Shown here: one piece after another, positions 8,499-16,884 of the stretch
Layout of the letters: every line of letters starts with the position of its first letter
Position numbering within the stretch: position 1 is the stretch's first letter
Assembly (NCBI RefSeq): GCF_003814875.1
Contig: NZ_RKQF01000001.1
Location: 8,370,001-8,434,000 of the forward strand
Source: Streptomyces sp. Ag109_O5-1
Lineage (GTDB): Bacteria; Actinomycetota; Actinomycetes; Streptomycetales; Streptomycetaceae
DNA: 64,000 bases
Reading direction: 5' to 3'
Program-made: the position numbers and the translations under genes
The notes under the pieces: model-generated
Told to the model about the DNA's origin: nothing
What the model saw: only the letters and a program-made list of their open reading frames with translations
Databases searched by the model: none

Positions 8499-9748
8499 GC
8501 CTGTGGTGGCTCCTCGTCGTCGCGGTTCTGGAGCCGTCGGCGAGCGGCTGCCATGGACCGGGCATCGATCCGTCGGGCTTCAGGAGCAGCAGGGGGCCGG
8601 ATACCGGCCCCTTCCAGCTGGGCTTCGGCGTCCTGAACGTCCATGCACAGCAGGCGAGCCAGCGGTTTCAGACCGATGGAGCCGGCCGCGTACGCCTGAA
8701 CCGCGCGTTCGAGGATCCGGCGCGGCGGACTGATCTGCTGTGCGGCCTTGACCTCGGCTTCGTACTCCGGGCCCCATCCGAACCGCCAGGCGGCTTCCCG
8801 GTTGGTGGGCAGAGCGTTCTGGCATTCCGGGGGCAGACCAATGCCGAGTTTGGCGCACTGGATGCGGGCCACGGAGAGCGAGACGCGGTAATGCCGGGCG
8901 ACCTGGGCGAGCCGCCGCAGCGGGTCGACGCTGCCGTCGCCCGCTGTGGGCGCGCAGGTCGTCGCGGTTCGCTGCCACTCCTGGCGCACTCCTTCCAGCG
9001 GGGCCAGGAAATGACGGGCGAACGCGTCGCACCGGATCTCCTGCGGCGAGCGGCCGCCCCGCAGGTGGTCGACGGCGACTCCGTCGTCGAGGACCACATG
9101 ACCGAGCTCGTGCGCGTAGGAGAAACGCTGCCGTTCGGGTACGTCGCAGATGTTGACGAGCGCGACGGCCACCCCTCGGGCGGGGTCCTGGGCGGAGATG
9201 CCGCTGACGGTGCTCGGTATCGAGACCGCGCCGGCGTCCAGGTGGGTGGCGGTCTCAAGCAGCTCCGGAAGGTCCACGAGTGGTGCGATGCCCAGCCCCA
9301 GCCGTGTACGCAGAGCAGCCGCGGCTGTCCGCCCCTGTCCCTCCGCGTCGGTGACAGGGGCCGACCGGCCGGAATCGCGCGGCGGCGTGGGCGTGCGATG
9401 CGGGGCAGCTGATTCTGTCAGCCGGTCGTCGAGCGCCAGGAGATCGACGGCCATCCGTCTCGCCTCGTCCAGATCCTCCTGGGTGGCCTCCCGCGCCGTT
9501 CGCGGGGCGACCCGGACCCGGTCGGCGACCGGGTTCCCCTGGAGGAGATAGCGCAGGGGCACGTCCAGCGCTCGCGCGATCCGGTCCAGTTCCGTGACGC
9601 TCAGCGCTGCTCGGGCACCCTGCTCGATCCGGTGCAGCGTGGGCTGGCTGAGCCCGGCGTGTTCTGCCAGATCCCGCTGGTTCAGCCCCGCGCGTGCACG
9701 CTCCCGCTGGATGTGCCGGCCTACTTCTTCCAGCTCTTCCACCTGCAT
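8495..9748 (-). CDS. XRE-family regulator with ImmA/IrrE metallopeptidase domain
   Basis: A 417-residue protein with an N-terminal helix-turn-helix (about residues 8-62, with the RDLAEHAGLSQPTLHRIE core) and a central zinc-peptidase domain with HELGH at 213-217. A following CDAFARHFLAP segment supplies the expected third ligand region. Proteins of this COG2856 class act as repressors or antitoxins that can be cleaved or can cleave a partner. The gene overlaps the downstream PIN-like gene by four bases, so the two are co-translated. A clear inverted repeat (TGAATCAA / TTGATTCA) sits 22-48 bases upstream around a TAGAAT -10-like box, so autoregulation is likely. The pair behaves like a toxin-antitoxin or stress-response module placed inside the defence island. 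Confidence 0.85.
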   Translation of the reverse strand: MQVEELEEVGRHIQRERARAGLNQRDLAEHAGLSQPTLHRIEQGARAALSVTELDRIARALDVPLRYLLQGNPVADRVRVAPRTAREATQEDLDEARRMAVDLLALDDRLTESAAPHRTPTPPRDSGRSAPVTDAEGQGRTAAAALRTRLGLGIAPLVDLPELLETATHLDAGAVSIPSTVSGISAQDPARGVAVALVNICDVPERQRFSYAHELGHVVLDDGVAVDHLRGGRSPQEIRCDAFARHFLAPLEGVRQEWQRTATTCAPTAGDGSVDPLRRLAQVARHYRVSLSVARIQCAKLGIGLPPECQNALPTNREAAWRFGWGPEYEAEVKAAQQISPPRRILERAVQAYAAGSIGLKPLARLLCMDVQDAEAQLEGAGIRPPAAPEARRIDARSMAAARRRLQNRDDEEPPQA

Positions 9749-9769
9749 GAGGACCCCCGTGTGCCGTCT

Positions 9770-9796
9770 TGAATCAACTATTCTACCTTTGATTCA
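9770..9796 (-). promoter_or_regulatory. Operator/promoter of the XRE-ImmA gene
   Basis: A perfect 8-bp inverted repeat, TGAATCAA at 9770-9777 and TTGATTCA at 9789-9796, is separated by 11 bases. On the minus strand the spacer contains TAGAAT, which fits a -10 box. The site lies directly upstream of the start at 9748 and is AT-rich compared with its surroundings. Binding by the encoded XRE protein would block the promoter. Confidence 0.65.
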
Positions 9797-9880
9797 GCCG
9801 CGCTGCCAGCAGGAGAGGCGGGCGTGCCACGTCCTGGGGAGTGCTGCGTGCTGCACGGGAGCGTGTGTCGGCCGGCGCGA

Positions 9881-10333
9881 TCAGGCTTCGGTGATCGGTG
9901 TCGTGAGCACGGCCCGGACGGTCTTGCCGCTGGGCGGGTGGGGGACGCAGTCCCAGTGGTCGGCGAGGGCGGTGACGAGGGTCAGGCCGCGCCCGCCCGT
10001 GCGGAACGCATCGGCTTCGGTGGAGCCCGTCACGATCTGTGGGTAGAGGTCTCCTCGGGCGTCGCTGACCTCCACGCGCAGGCGGCCGGCTGACGGGTCG
10101 AAGACGAGCGTCAGCCGAAAGCAGCGGCCCGGTACCCGGCCGTGGATGACGGCATTGGCGGCGAGCTCCGCGACCACGGCTTCGGCACGCTCCGTCAGGT
10201 CGGGCGGGGCGTCCCAGGAACGCAACTCGTTCACGCCGAGGAGCCGGGCGAGTCGCGCGCCGCGCCGCGTGGACGAGAGGAGCTGTGTGAACGTGCGTGC
10301 GGGAGCCTTGAGTTGCGGGGCTGGATGGTTCAT
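9881..10333 (-). CDS. ATP-binding protein, RsbW-like anti-sigma/HATPase fold
   Basis: A 150-residue single-domain GHKL ATPase. The N box is seen in VVAELAANAVIHG, the G1 region in SDARGDLYP and the G2 region in GGRGLTLVTALADHW. The start is taken at ATG 10333 (MNHPAPQLKAP); a longer in-frame reading to 10408 would cover the inverted repeat upstream and is less likely. Genes of this type occur in very many copies in Streptomyces and usually stand divergent from an XRE-DUF5753/DUF397 pair, exactly as here. The likely role is binding a partner regulator or sigma factor; no histidine kinase activity is expected from the isolated domain. Confidence 0.85.
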   Translation of the reverse strand: MNHPAPQLKAPARTFTQLLSSTRRGARLARLLGVNELRSWDAPPDLTERAEAVVAELAANAVIHGRVPGRCFRLTLVFDPSAGRLRVEVSDARGDLYPQIVTGSTEADAFRTGGRGLTLVTALADHWDCVPHPPSGKTVRAVLTTPITEA

Positions 10334-10378
10334 GACGCCAGCGTGGTGGCCGGGAACGGGTGGACGCGACCCCGCTGT

Positions 10379-10403
10379 CCCGTACGCGGAGTTACCGTAC
10401 GGG
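10379..10403. promoter_or_regulatory. Inverted repeat between divergent regulator genes
   Basis: CCCGTACG at 10379-10386 and CGTACGGG at 10396-10403 form a perfect 8-bp inverted repeat with a 9-base spacer. It lies in the 167-base gap between the RsbW-like gene and the XRE-DUF5753 gene. It is a good candidate operator for the XRE protein, shared by both genes. Confidence 0.55.
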
Positions 10404-10500
10404 CACATGGGGTGGACGGTACGACCGGATTGCCATCACGCTGAGTGCGGGGCGACAGCCAAGGGGCTGGCGTTGCGCGGTTCGGCGAGAAAGGCGGCGC

Positions 10501-11382
10501 ATGGACATCGACGAAGGGGACGCGAGCGGGGGCCTCGGCGTGCGGGTGGCGACGGCGGGGGACTGGGAGCGGGAGCCGCACCCGTCCGACAGCCTGCGCA
10601 CGTTCGGCGCCGTTGTCCAGGCGTTGCGTGAACACGCGGGGCTGAGCCGAGCCGAACTCGCCGCTCAGGTCCAGTACTCCAAGCACACCGTGGAGTCCGT
10701 GGAGCTGGGGCGCCGGATGCCGGACGAGGCGTTCGTGGAGCGTGCCGAGGCGGCGCTTGGGAACACGGGTGCGCTGCGCAAGGCCGCGCGTCATCTGACC
10801 AGGGGTGAGGCGGGACTCGCGGCGTGGTTCCGGCGGTGGGCTCGGCTGGAGAGGGAGGCGGTGAGCCTGTGCACGTACGAGTGCCGGTTGGTGCCGGGGT
10901 TGTTGCAGTCGGAGGCGTATGCGCGGGCACTCTTCGAGAATCGGATCCCGCTGCTGACGGATGAGCAGTTGGAGGCGCAGGTCGAGGCGAGGATGGAGCG
11001 GCAGCGCATGCTGCACGAGCGTCCAACAGTTCCGTTCCACTTCATCGTTGAGGAAGCGGTCCTGCGGCGGAGGCTGGGCGGCGCCGAGGTGCGGCGCGAG
11101 CAACTGAACCACGTCCTGGAGCGCACGTTGCCTCGCAATGTGACGTTGCAGATCATGCCGCTGGAAGCCGAGTACCACTCGTGCATGGATGGGCCTCTGC
11201 GCCTACTGGAGACCCCGGAAGGGCGTCGACTCGCATACTCGGAGGGCCAGGAAAGCGGGCGGCTGATTGGCGATGCGAAAGAGGTGAGAGTTCTCCAGCA
11301 GCGCTATGACACACTGCGGTCGCAGGCCCTGCACCCCAAAGATTCCCGGGCCTTGCTGGAGCGACTGCGAGGAGAGGCATGA
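10501..11382 (+). CDS. XRE-family regulator with DUF5753 domain
   Basis: A 293-residue Streptomyces-type regulator. The start is ATG at 10501. The helix-turn-helix spans residues about 35-95 (LSRAELAAQVQYSKHTVESVE). The C-terminal DUF5753 region has the typical YECRLVPGLLQSEAYARAL and VEEAVLRRRLGG motifs. Its stop overlaps the start of a DUF397 gene (ATGA). Members of this family, paired with a DUF397 protein, include developmental regulators such as WhiJ/BldB-associated ones, though each pair has its own targets. The presence of this triad between two defence operons may mean local regulation, but it may also be a coincidental insertion. Confidence 0.88.
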   Translation: MDIDEGDASGGLGVRVATAGDWEREPHPSDSLRTFGAVVQALREHAGLSRAELAAQVQYSKHTVESVELGRRMPDEAFVERAEAALGNTGALRKAARHLTRGEAGLAAWFRRWARLEREAVSLCTYECRLVPGLLQSEAYARALFENRIPLLTDEQLEAQVEARMERQRMLHERPTVPFHFIVEEAVLRRRLGGAEVRREQLNHVLERTLPRNVTLQIMPLEAEYHSCMDGPLRLLETPEGRRLAYSEGQESGRLIGDAKEVRVLQQRYDTLRSQALHPKDSRALLERLRGEA

Positions 11383-11564
11383 GCACGACGGAACTCGCCT
11401 GGTTCAAGTCAAGCTATAGCGGTAGCTCGGGCGACGACTGCGTGGAGGTAGCGATCGCAGAACGGGCCGTTCACGTAAGGGACTCGAAGGACGTGAGCCG
11501 CCCGGCCTTCGCGGTCGGCCGTGAGGGCTGGCGGTCGTTCGTGCAGTTCGTGGACCACGCCTGA
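11379..11564 (+). CDS. DUF397 small protein
   Basis: A 61-residue DUF397 protein with the family pattern AWFKSSYSGSSGDDCVEVA, VRDSKD and a C-terminal W-x-x-F motif (GWRSFVQFV). It overlaps the preceding XRE-DUF5753 stop by four bases and is its expected partner. DUF397 proteins are thought to modulate or antagonise the neighbouring XRE regulator. Confidence 0.9.
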   Translation: MSTTELAWFKSSYSGSSGDDCVEVAIAERAVHVRDSKDVSRPAFAVGREGWRSFVQFVDHA

Positions 11565-11615
11565 GCGGGGCGCTGGAAGTGACGGTGGCGCTCTGATCGG
11601 GCGCCACCGCAGCGC

Positions 11616-12632
11616 TTACGTGACGTCGGGCTGGGGATCCTCGTACTCGTCGTCGGTCGCCAGTGCGGCGGGGAGCGGCAGTCCGTACTTCTCGCAGAGA
11701 AAGCGGGTCTGGCAGTACCGCTGGGCGTCGGCGGCCACCCTGCCGAGGACTGCGGCATTCATGCCCGCACCGACGAGAATCCCGACGAACGGCACGACCT
11801 TGGCGACGTTCTGCACCGGCACCCTGGAGCCGGCCGGGCCGAGCTGCTGCATCAACTTCTCCAGGGCGGCCACGAGGCGATGGTCCTGGCGGAGCTTCTG
11901 CGACCAGTTGACGCGTCCCTTGAGTGCGTGCGCCGCCCGGGCTGTGTCACGCAACGGCTCGGCCTTCGCCGCCTGCGCCATGAAGGACCGGCGTACCAGG
12001 CGCTGGATGAAGACCTGCTCTTCGGGGTCCTTGGCGTCGTAGCCGTACGAGTACGCGATGCGCGAGGCGATCGACGTGCTCAGTACCTGGACGACGAGGA
12101 TGTCCGCCGTCATCGCGGCGGGGATACCGGCGACGGGGACCAACGCCAGCACGCCCATGGCGCCGCCTTCCAAGGCGCCTGCGGTGCGCCACTTGAGGGT
12201 GTTGCGGGTCAATAGGCGGTCGCAGAACTTGAGCTCCTGCTTCCGTAGTTCGGTGAAGCTTTCGAGATCGAGACCCTGCTTGCGGGCGATCTTCTCGACG
12301 TTTTTCGGGTCGTTGAGCTCCCTGGCTGACTCATTGACCAGGTCAAGCAACGCCGCAGCGCCCGCGAGCGCCGGTCGCAGGGCCTTGTCGGCGACCGCGT
12401 CGCCCGCGCGCCGCATCGGTTCCGAGACCGCGTCCGGGACGGCGTCGGCGACCCGTCTTGTGGCCTTTCCTGCTGCCTCGCCGGTGCGAGTGAGCGCGGT
12501 GCTGGCCCAGTTGGGCAGGCCGCGGCGGTTGTTGCGGCGCTGCCAGTGGTCGTTGAGCTTGGCCCACACCTGTTTGTCGTACTCGCTCATCGCGGGTATT
12601 GCGCCGGGGAGTCGGTCGGCGTCTGTGCTCAC
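11616..12632 (-). CDS. EcsC-family protein
   Basis: A 338-residue protein starting at GTG 12632, which has a good GGAGAA ribosome binding site; the longer open frame to 12773 has no better start. It shows the EcsC-family centre with an amphipathic or membrane-contacting glycine/alanine segment (GAMGVLALVPVAGIPAAMTADILV) and a second hydrophobic stretch near the C-terminus (VVPFVGILVGAGMNAAVLG). The function of EcsC proteins is poorly known; Bacillus EcsC is encoded with an ABC transporter. Here it lies 73 bases downstream of drmMI on the same strand, so it may be the last gene of the kinase-helicase/drmD/drmMI operon. Confidence 0.75.
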   Translation of the reverse strand: MSTDADRLPGAIPAMSEYDKQVWAKLNDHWQRRNNRRGLPNWASTALTRTGEAAGKATRRVADAVPDAVSEPMRRAGDAVADKALRPALAGAAALLDLVNESARELNDPKNVEKIARKQGLDLESFTELRKQELKFCDRLLTRNTLKWRTAGALEGGAMGVLALVPVAGIPAAMTADILVVQVLSTSIASRIAYSYGYDAKDPEEQVFIQRLVRRSFMAQAAKAEPLRDTARAAHALKGRVNWSQKLRQDHRLVAALEKLMQQLGPAGSRVPVQNVAKVVPFVGILVGAGMNAAVLGRVAADAQRYCQTRFLCEKYGLPLPAALATDDEYEDPQPDVT

Positions 12633-12705
12633 TGGGGTTCTCCGTTTCGACGGTGGTCCCTGGGTGCCGTGGTGTGGACCTGCTGCGTGCTCGAACCGGT
12701 CAGGG

Positions 12706-15700
12706 TCAGGTGGTGTGCCGGGGGCTGTGGCCCGGGGGTGAGGCGAGGGGGGAGCGGTAGGTGCCGGACTCACCCTCGGTGAGCGGGGTTTCCAGGGTCA
12801 GGCCGGAGGCAGCCATGCGGTCGTACTCGGTGAGGACGAGACGCTTGGTCCGGTACTCGCCGAACGCGGAGATCTCGTTGTTCTTCAGGCCACCCGAGGC
12901 TGTCTGGAAGGATTCCAGGACGTAGTCGGTGTCCTCACGATTGATTCCGTAGAGGTGGAAGAAGTAGGCGTCCAGCTCGGCACGCAGTTGGGCGCGGCGG
13001 TCGTCGTCCCACTGGAACGGTTCTCCCTCGTCGCCCAGGTCGCGGGCGAGCGGGGTCATGTCGTAGGCGGTGTAGACGAGTTCTAGGACGCGGGGGAGGA
13101 GGAAGGGGAGATGGGGTTCGAAAGTGGTGGGGGTGGGGACGGGTAGCTGCTTCCAGATGAACAGCTTCATGTGGGCGTCGCTGATCTTCTGGCGACTCAC
13201 GAAGTCGAAGACCAGGGAGGACTGGGTGGCGATGAGGGCGGCGACCAACGGGGGTGCAACACGGGGGAACATCAGGGGGTAGGTGTGACCGACGGCCGTG
13301 CGCGGGAGGAAGGCAGGGATGGCGGTGCGCTCGTTGGTCGAGGCGGTGACGTCGCACCAGCCGCAGAGCCAGTCACGGTCCCAGTGCTCTTCGGTGAGGC
13401 GCAGCTCGATGCCCTTGACCTCAACGTCCCGGTTGTTGCGTCGCGTGGCGATCTTCCCGTCCCGCTGGATCCAGTTGAGCGGTAGGGCCAGGCGCGCGGG
13501 ATCCCGCAGCTCGTCGGTGGGCAGGTACTTGGGCTGGTTCTGTCGGTTGACGGCGGTCAAGCTCTTCACTACATCCGCGGCACGGTGGTTGAAGAAGTCC
13601 ACCATCTTCGCCTCGTACAGCGGCAGCATTCGCTCCTCACCCCGCTCGAAGATGTTGCCCCGCAACTCCCACCCCTCGTCCTCAAGCCGCTCGCGGCTGC
13701 GGAAGAGGTCCGAGTCGTCGGCCATGTCGAAGAGGCGTTTGAAGGCCATGCTCCACGGGTTGCCGTTCCGTCGCTTTTCGTTCCACAGGACCGGCAGACG
13801 TCGGTACACATCAGCCGTGATGTCCGCGTCGCGCTGTGTGCGGAACACCGGGAGAGTGCCCGTGTTCGGGTTGATCCGAGCCAGGTCATCCGGGTCCAGC
13901 GCGAACACCCGGTTAGGGTCCTCCAGGTCCGTGATCTCGGACAGGAAGAAGCCGATGCGGCTGGCCTCCGCGCGTGCGGCCCGGCCGGTGAGGGAGATCA
14001 GGCAGAACTTGTAGCGGGAGTCCACGCTCTCGAACCATTTACCACCCTGCGGCAGCGCGGGCGACTTCGGGCGCCGGTTCTCGAAGTCGTACAGGGACGC
14101 CAGAACCCCCCGCTGTGTGAAGTCCGCGAACAGGTACTGCGACCCCGCCCCCGTCGCGACAGCGGTCGGCAGGATGAGACCGAACCGCCCCTCAGGTGCG
14201 ACCACGTTCACCATCCGCTCGGCGAACAACGTGTCCGTCTGAAGGGAGTTGACGCCCTTGACCGTCAAGCCCTTGGCGCACAACGGGAACACCTCGGCGT
14301 CCCCCGCGAAGTGAAACGCCCCCTTGACCGCCCGCCGCGCCTCCCGATATCGCTGCCCGGCCTCCGGGTTCTCCCGCTCCCACTCCACGATCCGCGTACG
14401 CCGAGCCGTTCCCGAGATCTCCGCGATCTCCGGCGCGACCACGCTGAAGTACTTCTTGTCCTCGAAGTCGACCTTGTCCCACGGCGGATTCCCCACCACA
14501 CAGGAGAACCCCCCAGCCCACCCCGTCTCCGGATCGACGGAACCCGCTCCCGCCGGTACCTCCCCGTCCTCCGGAACCGCAAAAACCTCCGGGAACTCCA
14601 AGTGCCAGTGGAAGAAAGCATATTGATCCCGCAATCGCACGATCTCATCGTGGGTCGACTGCGGCGCCGCGTCCCCCTCGGGATCCTCCAGCCCCCGGAA
14701 CACCTTGTGCGTGATGGCCGGCGGTGCCTCCTCGCTCTTGACCCAGACGAACGCCGCACACCACGCGTCCGCGAGATGCAGAGCCTGCAGATATTCGGCA
14801 GAGTTCGCCCAGTCCCGGTAGTCGGCCTCCTTACGACGGATGTCCTTCAGCTCACCAGCCGGAGCCGCCGTGATCCGCCGCAGCCTCCGCGCGAACGAAC
14901 CGTTGGCGACCTTCGTCTCCGTCTCGACCTCGAACAGGCCGCCCTGGCCCTCGCGTTCGTGGGCGTTACGGGAGAGGAGCTGCCGTGCCCACCCCTCGTC
15001 GTCACCCTCGGCCTTTTTGAACGCCTTGTCCGGGATCCCGTCCCGCATCAGCGCGGGCGTGGCCCCGATCAGGCCGTTGCCGTGCTTGATGTGCACGTCG
15101 AGGAAGCCGAGCGGCCGGCCGGGCTCCATCGCCTCCAGCCACAGGGACACCTTGGCCAGCTCGACGGCCATGGGGTTGAGGTCCACGCCGTACACACAGC
15201 GCGCCACGACCTCGTGCAGAGCGTGCCGCACGGCCCCCTCTGTGGGCTCCGGGTTGCGCTCACGCACCGCCGCCACTCGCTTGGCGATCCGCCGGGCCGC
15301 CGCCACCAGGAAGTGTCCCGACCCGCACGCCGGGTCGCACACCGTGAGGGACAGCAGCTCCTCGACGATCGTGTCGGCCGGGTCGGGCCGCCCCTCGGCG
15401 CTCGCCCGCTGCTCGCCGCGCTTGACGGCGTCGTCGATCACGGGGTTCAGCGTGGAGTCGAGCAGGGTCTCGGTGAGCGGGGTCGGCGTGTAGTAACTAC
15501 CGGTCTTCTTACGGTCGTTGCCGATCCGGTCGACCAGTTCGAAGCTACGGTCGGCCGCGCTGTGCTTCGGCACCAGCTCCAGCAGCGCCTCGTACACGGA
15601 CCCGAGTTCCTCGGCACCCATGCGCAGGTAGTCCACCGGGCGCCAGCGCGCGGAACCGGCGTCCCGCACGCGGGCCAGGTGCTTGACGGCCTCGAAGAGG

Positions 15701-16884
15701 TGGCGGTTGGCGAGCCGTACGCCACGCAGGGGCGCGTCCGCCGGGGTGTCGTTGAAGAGGCCGCCGAGACCCTTCAGGCCCAGCTCGGGACGGCCCTGCT
15801 CGGAGCCGAGCGCCTCGATGAGCAGCTCCAGGGCGCGGTACTGGTCATCGTGGGCCGTGCCAAGCCGCCGTAGCGCATGACGGCGCAGACGAGCCGTGGA
15901 GAAGTAGCGGGTGAAGCGGTCGCGGGCCTGTTCGTCGGCGTTGGGATCGAGCAGGGCTCCCCTGTCCTCGGCCACGAAGAGGAAGATCATGCGGTAGACG
16001 AGCCGGAGCAGCGCTGTCTGGAATGCGTGGACGTCCAGGCGATCGCGGAGCTCGTTGTTCTGCGGGTGGCTCAGGAAACCGGTGCCGAGGACGGTGAGGG
16101 CCGACTGGACGCCGTCGCGGAAGTGGTCCAACGCCCGGCTGCCGGACTCTATGGCGACCGTCCGCCACTTCTCCAGCCAGCACCCCGAAGCCGCCGCCCC
16201 CTCCGCCACCGCAAACCGCGAAGCGTGCAGCACGCAGTACAGCAGCACGAACTCGCTGAACAGCTCCCCGTCGAAGATCGCCTCCAGGTCGAACTCGACG
16301 TAGGCAGCCGTCGCGAAGGACGACGAGTCGCGCAGCAGCCGCAGGCGGCGGCCGTTGGTGAGGACCGCCCACAGGTGAGCCTCGGTGCGGTTGAGGCAGT
16401 CCTGGAGCATCGACTGTGCTGGGACTTGTCCAGCCGCCGGGCGCTTGTCCAACTCCTGGTTCCACGGGATCAGGTGGACGAGGGCCGGACCGTGGCGGTG
16501 CGAGACCGGGAACCGCTTCTCCGGATCCGAGTCGGCCGGGATGCCCGCCGCGCCGACCTCCGTCAGCGCCCCGAAGTCCAGCTTGCGGAAGAGCTGGGCG
16601 AGCCAGTCGGTGCCGGCCCGGCCCGTGGGGTCGGCGGCGGGCGCACCCGTCGTGGGGTCGGAGGGCAGGGCGGCGCGCAGCTCGCGCCAGAGGGGCTTGA
16701 GGTACTCCCAGGCACGCTCGGCCTCGTCGCGTACGGGCACCGAGGCGGGCAGGCCGTAGTCGGCGGGCTTGGTGCCCGGGAGGTTACGCGCCTCGGCGAT
16801 GCGCAGCAGCATGTCGGCGGGGAGCAGGCCGCCGACCGTGGCGACGGCGGTGAAGGCCAGGGAGGTGCGGGTGGCGGCGGACAT
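12706..16884 (-). CDS. drmMI: DISARM adenine DNA methyltransferase DrmMI
   Basis: A 1392-residue N6-adenine methyltransferase of the PglX/Eco57I-like class. The start at ATG 16884 overlaps the drmD stop by one base (TGATG). An apparent extension of this frame to 18681 is only an antisense-free shadow over drmD. Visible are GSYYTPTPLTETLL just before the catalytic domain, motif I DPACGSGHF (517-525), the YGVDLNPMAVELAKVSLW motif and motif IV NPPW (799-802). The C-terminal third should recognise the DNA target. In class 1 DISARM this enzyme marks host DNA and marks self for the nuclease/helicase machinery. Length and neighbour drmD support the DISARM assignment over a plain BREX pglX. Confidence 0.85.
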   Translation of the reverse strand: MSAATRTSLAFTAVATVGGLLPADMLLRIAEARNLPGTKPADYGLPASVPVRDEAERAWEYLKPLWRELRAALPSDPTTGAPAADPTGRAGTDWLAQLFRKLDFGALTEVGAAGIPADSDPEKRFPVSHRHGPALVHLIPWNQELDKRPAAGQVPAQSMLQDCLNRTEAHLWAVLTNGRRLRLLRDSSSFATAAYVEFDLEAIFDGELFSEFVLLYCVLHASRFAVAEGAAASGCWLEKWRTVAIESGSRALDHFRDGVQSALTVLGTGFLSHPQNNELRDRLDVHAFQTALLRLVYRMIFLFVAEDRGALLDPNADEQARDRFTRYFSTARLRRHALRRLGTAHDDQYRALELLIEALGSEQGRPELGLKGLGGLFNDTPADAPLRGVRLANRHLFEAVKHLARVRDAGSARWRPVDYLRMGAEELGSVYEALLELVPKHSAADRSFELVDRIGNDRKKTGSYYTPTPLTETLLDSTLNPVIDDAVKRGEQRASAEGRPDPADTIVEELLSLTVCDPACGSGHFLVAAARRIAKRVAAVRERNPEPTEGAVRHALHEVVARCVYGVDLNPMAVELAKVSLWLEAMEPGRPLGFLDVHIKHGNGLIGATPALMRDGIPDKAFKKAEGDDEGWARQLLSRNAHEREGQGGLFEVETETKVANGSFARRLRRITAAPAGELKDIRRKEADYRDWANSAEYLQALHLADAWCAAFVWVKSEEAPPAITHKVFRGLEDPEGDAAPQSTHDEIVRLRDQYAFFHWHLEFPEVFAVPEDGEVPAGAGSVDPETGWAGGFSCVVGNPPWDKVDFEDKKYFSVVAPEIAEISGTARRTRIVEWERENPEAGQRYREARRAVKGAFHFAGDAEVFPLCAKGLTVKGVNSLQTDTLFAERMVNVVAPEGRFGLILPTAVATGAGSQYLFADFTQRGVLASLYDFENRRPKSPALPQGGKWFESVDSRYKFCLISLTGRAARAEASRIGFFLSEITDLEDPNRVFALDPDDLARINPNTGTLPVFRTQRDADITADVYRRLPVLWNEKRRNGNPWSMAFKRLFDMADDSDLFRSRERLEDEGWELRGNIFERGEERMLPLYEAKMVDFFNHRAADVVKSLTAVNRQNQPKYLPTDELRDPARLALPLNWIQRDGKIATRRNNRDVEVKGIELRLTEEHWDRDWLCGWCDVTASTNERTAIPAFLPRTAVGHTYPLMFPRVAPPLVAALIATQSSLVFDFVSRQKISDAHMKLFIWKQLPVPTPTTFEPHLPFLLPRVLELVYTAYDMTPLARDLGDEGEPFQWDDDRRAQLRAELDAYFFHLYGINREDTDYVLESFQTASGGLKNNEISAFGEYRTKRLVLTEYDRMAASGLTLETPLTEGESGTYRSPLASPPGHSPRHTT

